Source: Alphaproteobacteria bacterium
GTDB taxonomy: Bacteria > Pseudomonadota > Alphaproteobacteria > Micropepsales > Micropepsaceae
Direction of reading: 5' to 3'
Length of the DNA stretch: 32,346 bases
Assembly: GCA_019242395.1 (NCBI GenBank)
Contig: JAFAVP010000067.1
Coordinates: 1 to 32,346 of the forward strand
Part shown: positions 32,345 to 32,346 of the stretch, in pieces
Layout: each line of letters begins with the position of its first letter
Numbering within the stretch: position 1 is the stretch's first letter
Notes under the pieces: model-generated
Told to the model about the DNA's origin: nothing
Databases searched by the model: none
Seen by the model: the letters and a program-made list of their open reading frames with translations, nothing else
Translations under genes and position numbers: made by a program

Positions 32345-32346
32345 AG

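Noticed and set aside
1-32346. CRISPR arrays, insertion sequences, prophage, toxin-antitoxin or other defence genes
   Set aside because: No regularly spaced repeats, transposase, integrase or defence-type motifs were seen; all substantial open frames are explained by metabolic or transport genes.

Overview
The window looks like a chromosomal segment of an alphaproteobacterium. It is GC-rich and tightly packed, with many start/stop overlaps, and I see no phage, insertion sequence, CRISPR array or plasmid functions. The lineage call rests on a tRNA-His with A73 and a G1-U72 pair (28594..28670), a Usg-family protein typical of Alphaproteobacteria, a class II (plant-type) glutamate-cysteine ligase, and a bacterial METTL20-type methyltransferase. 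I cannot place it to genus. No gene-free stretch exceeds 300 bases; the largest gaps (about 110-200 bases) lie at 1532..1697, 6615..6753, 10733..10860, 18929..19110, 22432..22541, 28470..28593 and 30912..31080.

Layout. 1..3227: two divergent APC-superfamily amino acid permeases, the left one cut by the window edge. 3257..5830 (minus): ubiA, a membrane fatty-acid desaturase and an ETF-beta-type lysine methyltransferase in one tight run. 5868..9878: rsmE, gshA, a secreted peroxiredoxin, then an HxlR regulator divergent from an NADPH-dependent FMN reductase; this reads as a thiol/redox neighbourhood. 9912..10732: a QueD-like protein lacking the usual catalytic cysteine, coupled to QueF (queuosine pathway). 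10861..12273: a secreted seven-repeat Kelch-like beta-propeller. 12309..13596 (minus): VOC protein, Tag glycosylase and a small membrane protein chained by GTGA overlaps. 13647..18928: ygfZ (minus), then glycosyltransferase-asnB-dihydroorotase as a coupled plus-strand operon, meeting usg tail to tail. 19111..20772: AcuI/YhdH-type oxidoreductase and a LysE-type exporter. 20782..26843: an oligopeptide/dipeptide ABC importer (oppB, oppC, fused two-ATPase gene; oppA placed apart beyond an oppositely oriented unknown gene). 26934..28469: hutH. 28594..28670: tRNA-His. 28682..30911 (minus): metallo-beta-lactamase-fold hydrolase, FNT-family channel and DUF2243 membrane protein joined by ATGA overlaps. 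31081..32344 (minus): DUF2147 secreted protein behind a predicted diiron-type membrane-associated hydrolase that reaches the right edge.

How the genes fit together. Most are housekeeping or metabolic. The most interesting local themes are (i) UbiA (ubiquinone), a desaturase and an ETF-beta methyltransferase, which could all bear on fatty-acid/electron-transfer-flavoprotein metabolism; (ii) a redox-type HxlR regulator with an N-terminal cysteine facing a flavin reductase across an inverted repeat; (iii) queuosine and pyrimidine enzymes with substitutions at expected catalytic or metal positions; and (iv) the MBL-FNT-DUF2243 operon, whose DUF2243 member carries a duplicated histidine-rich membrane motif. 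I did not find a convincing wholly new system; the MBL-FNT-DUF2243 operon is the best candidate for unexplained biology.
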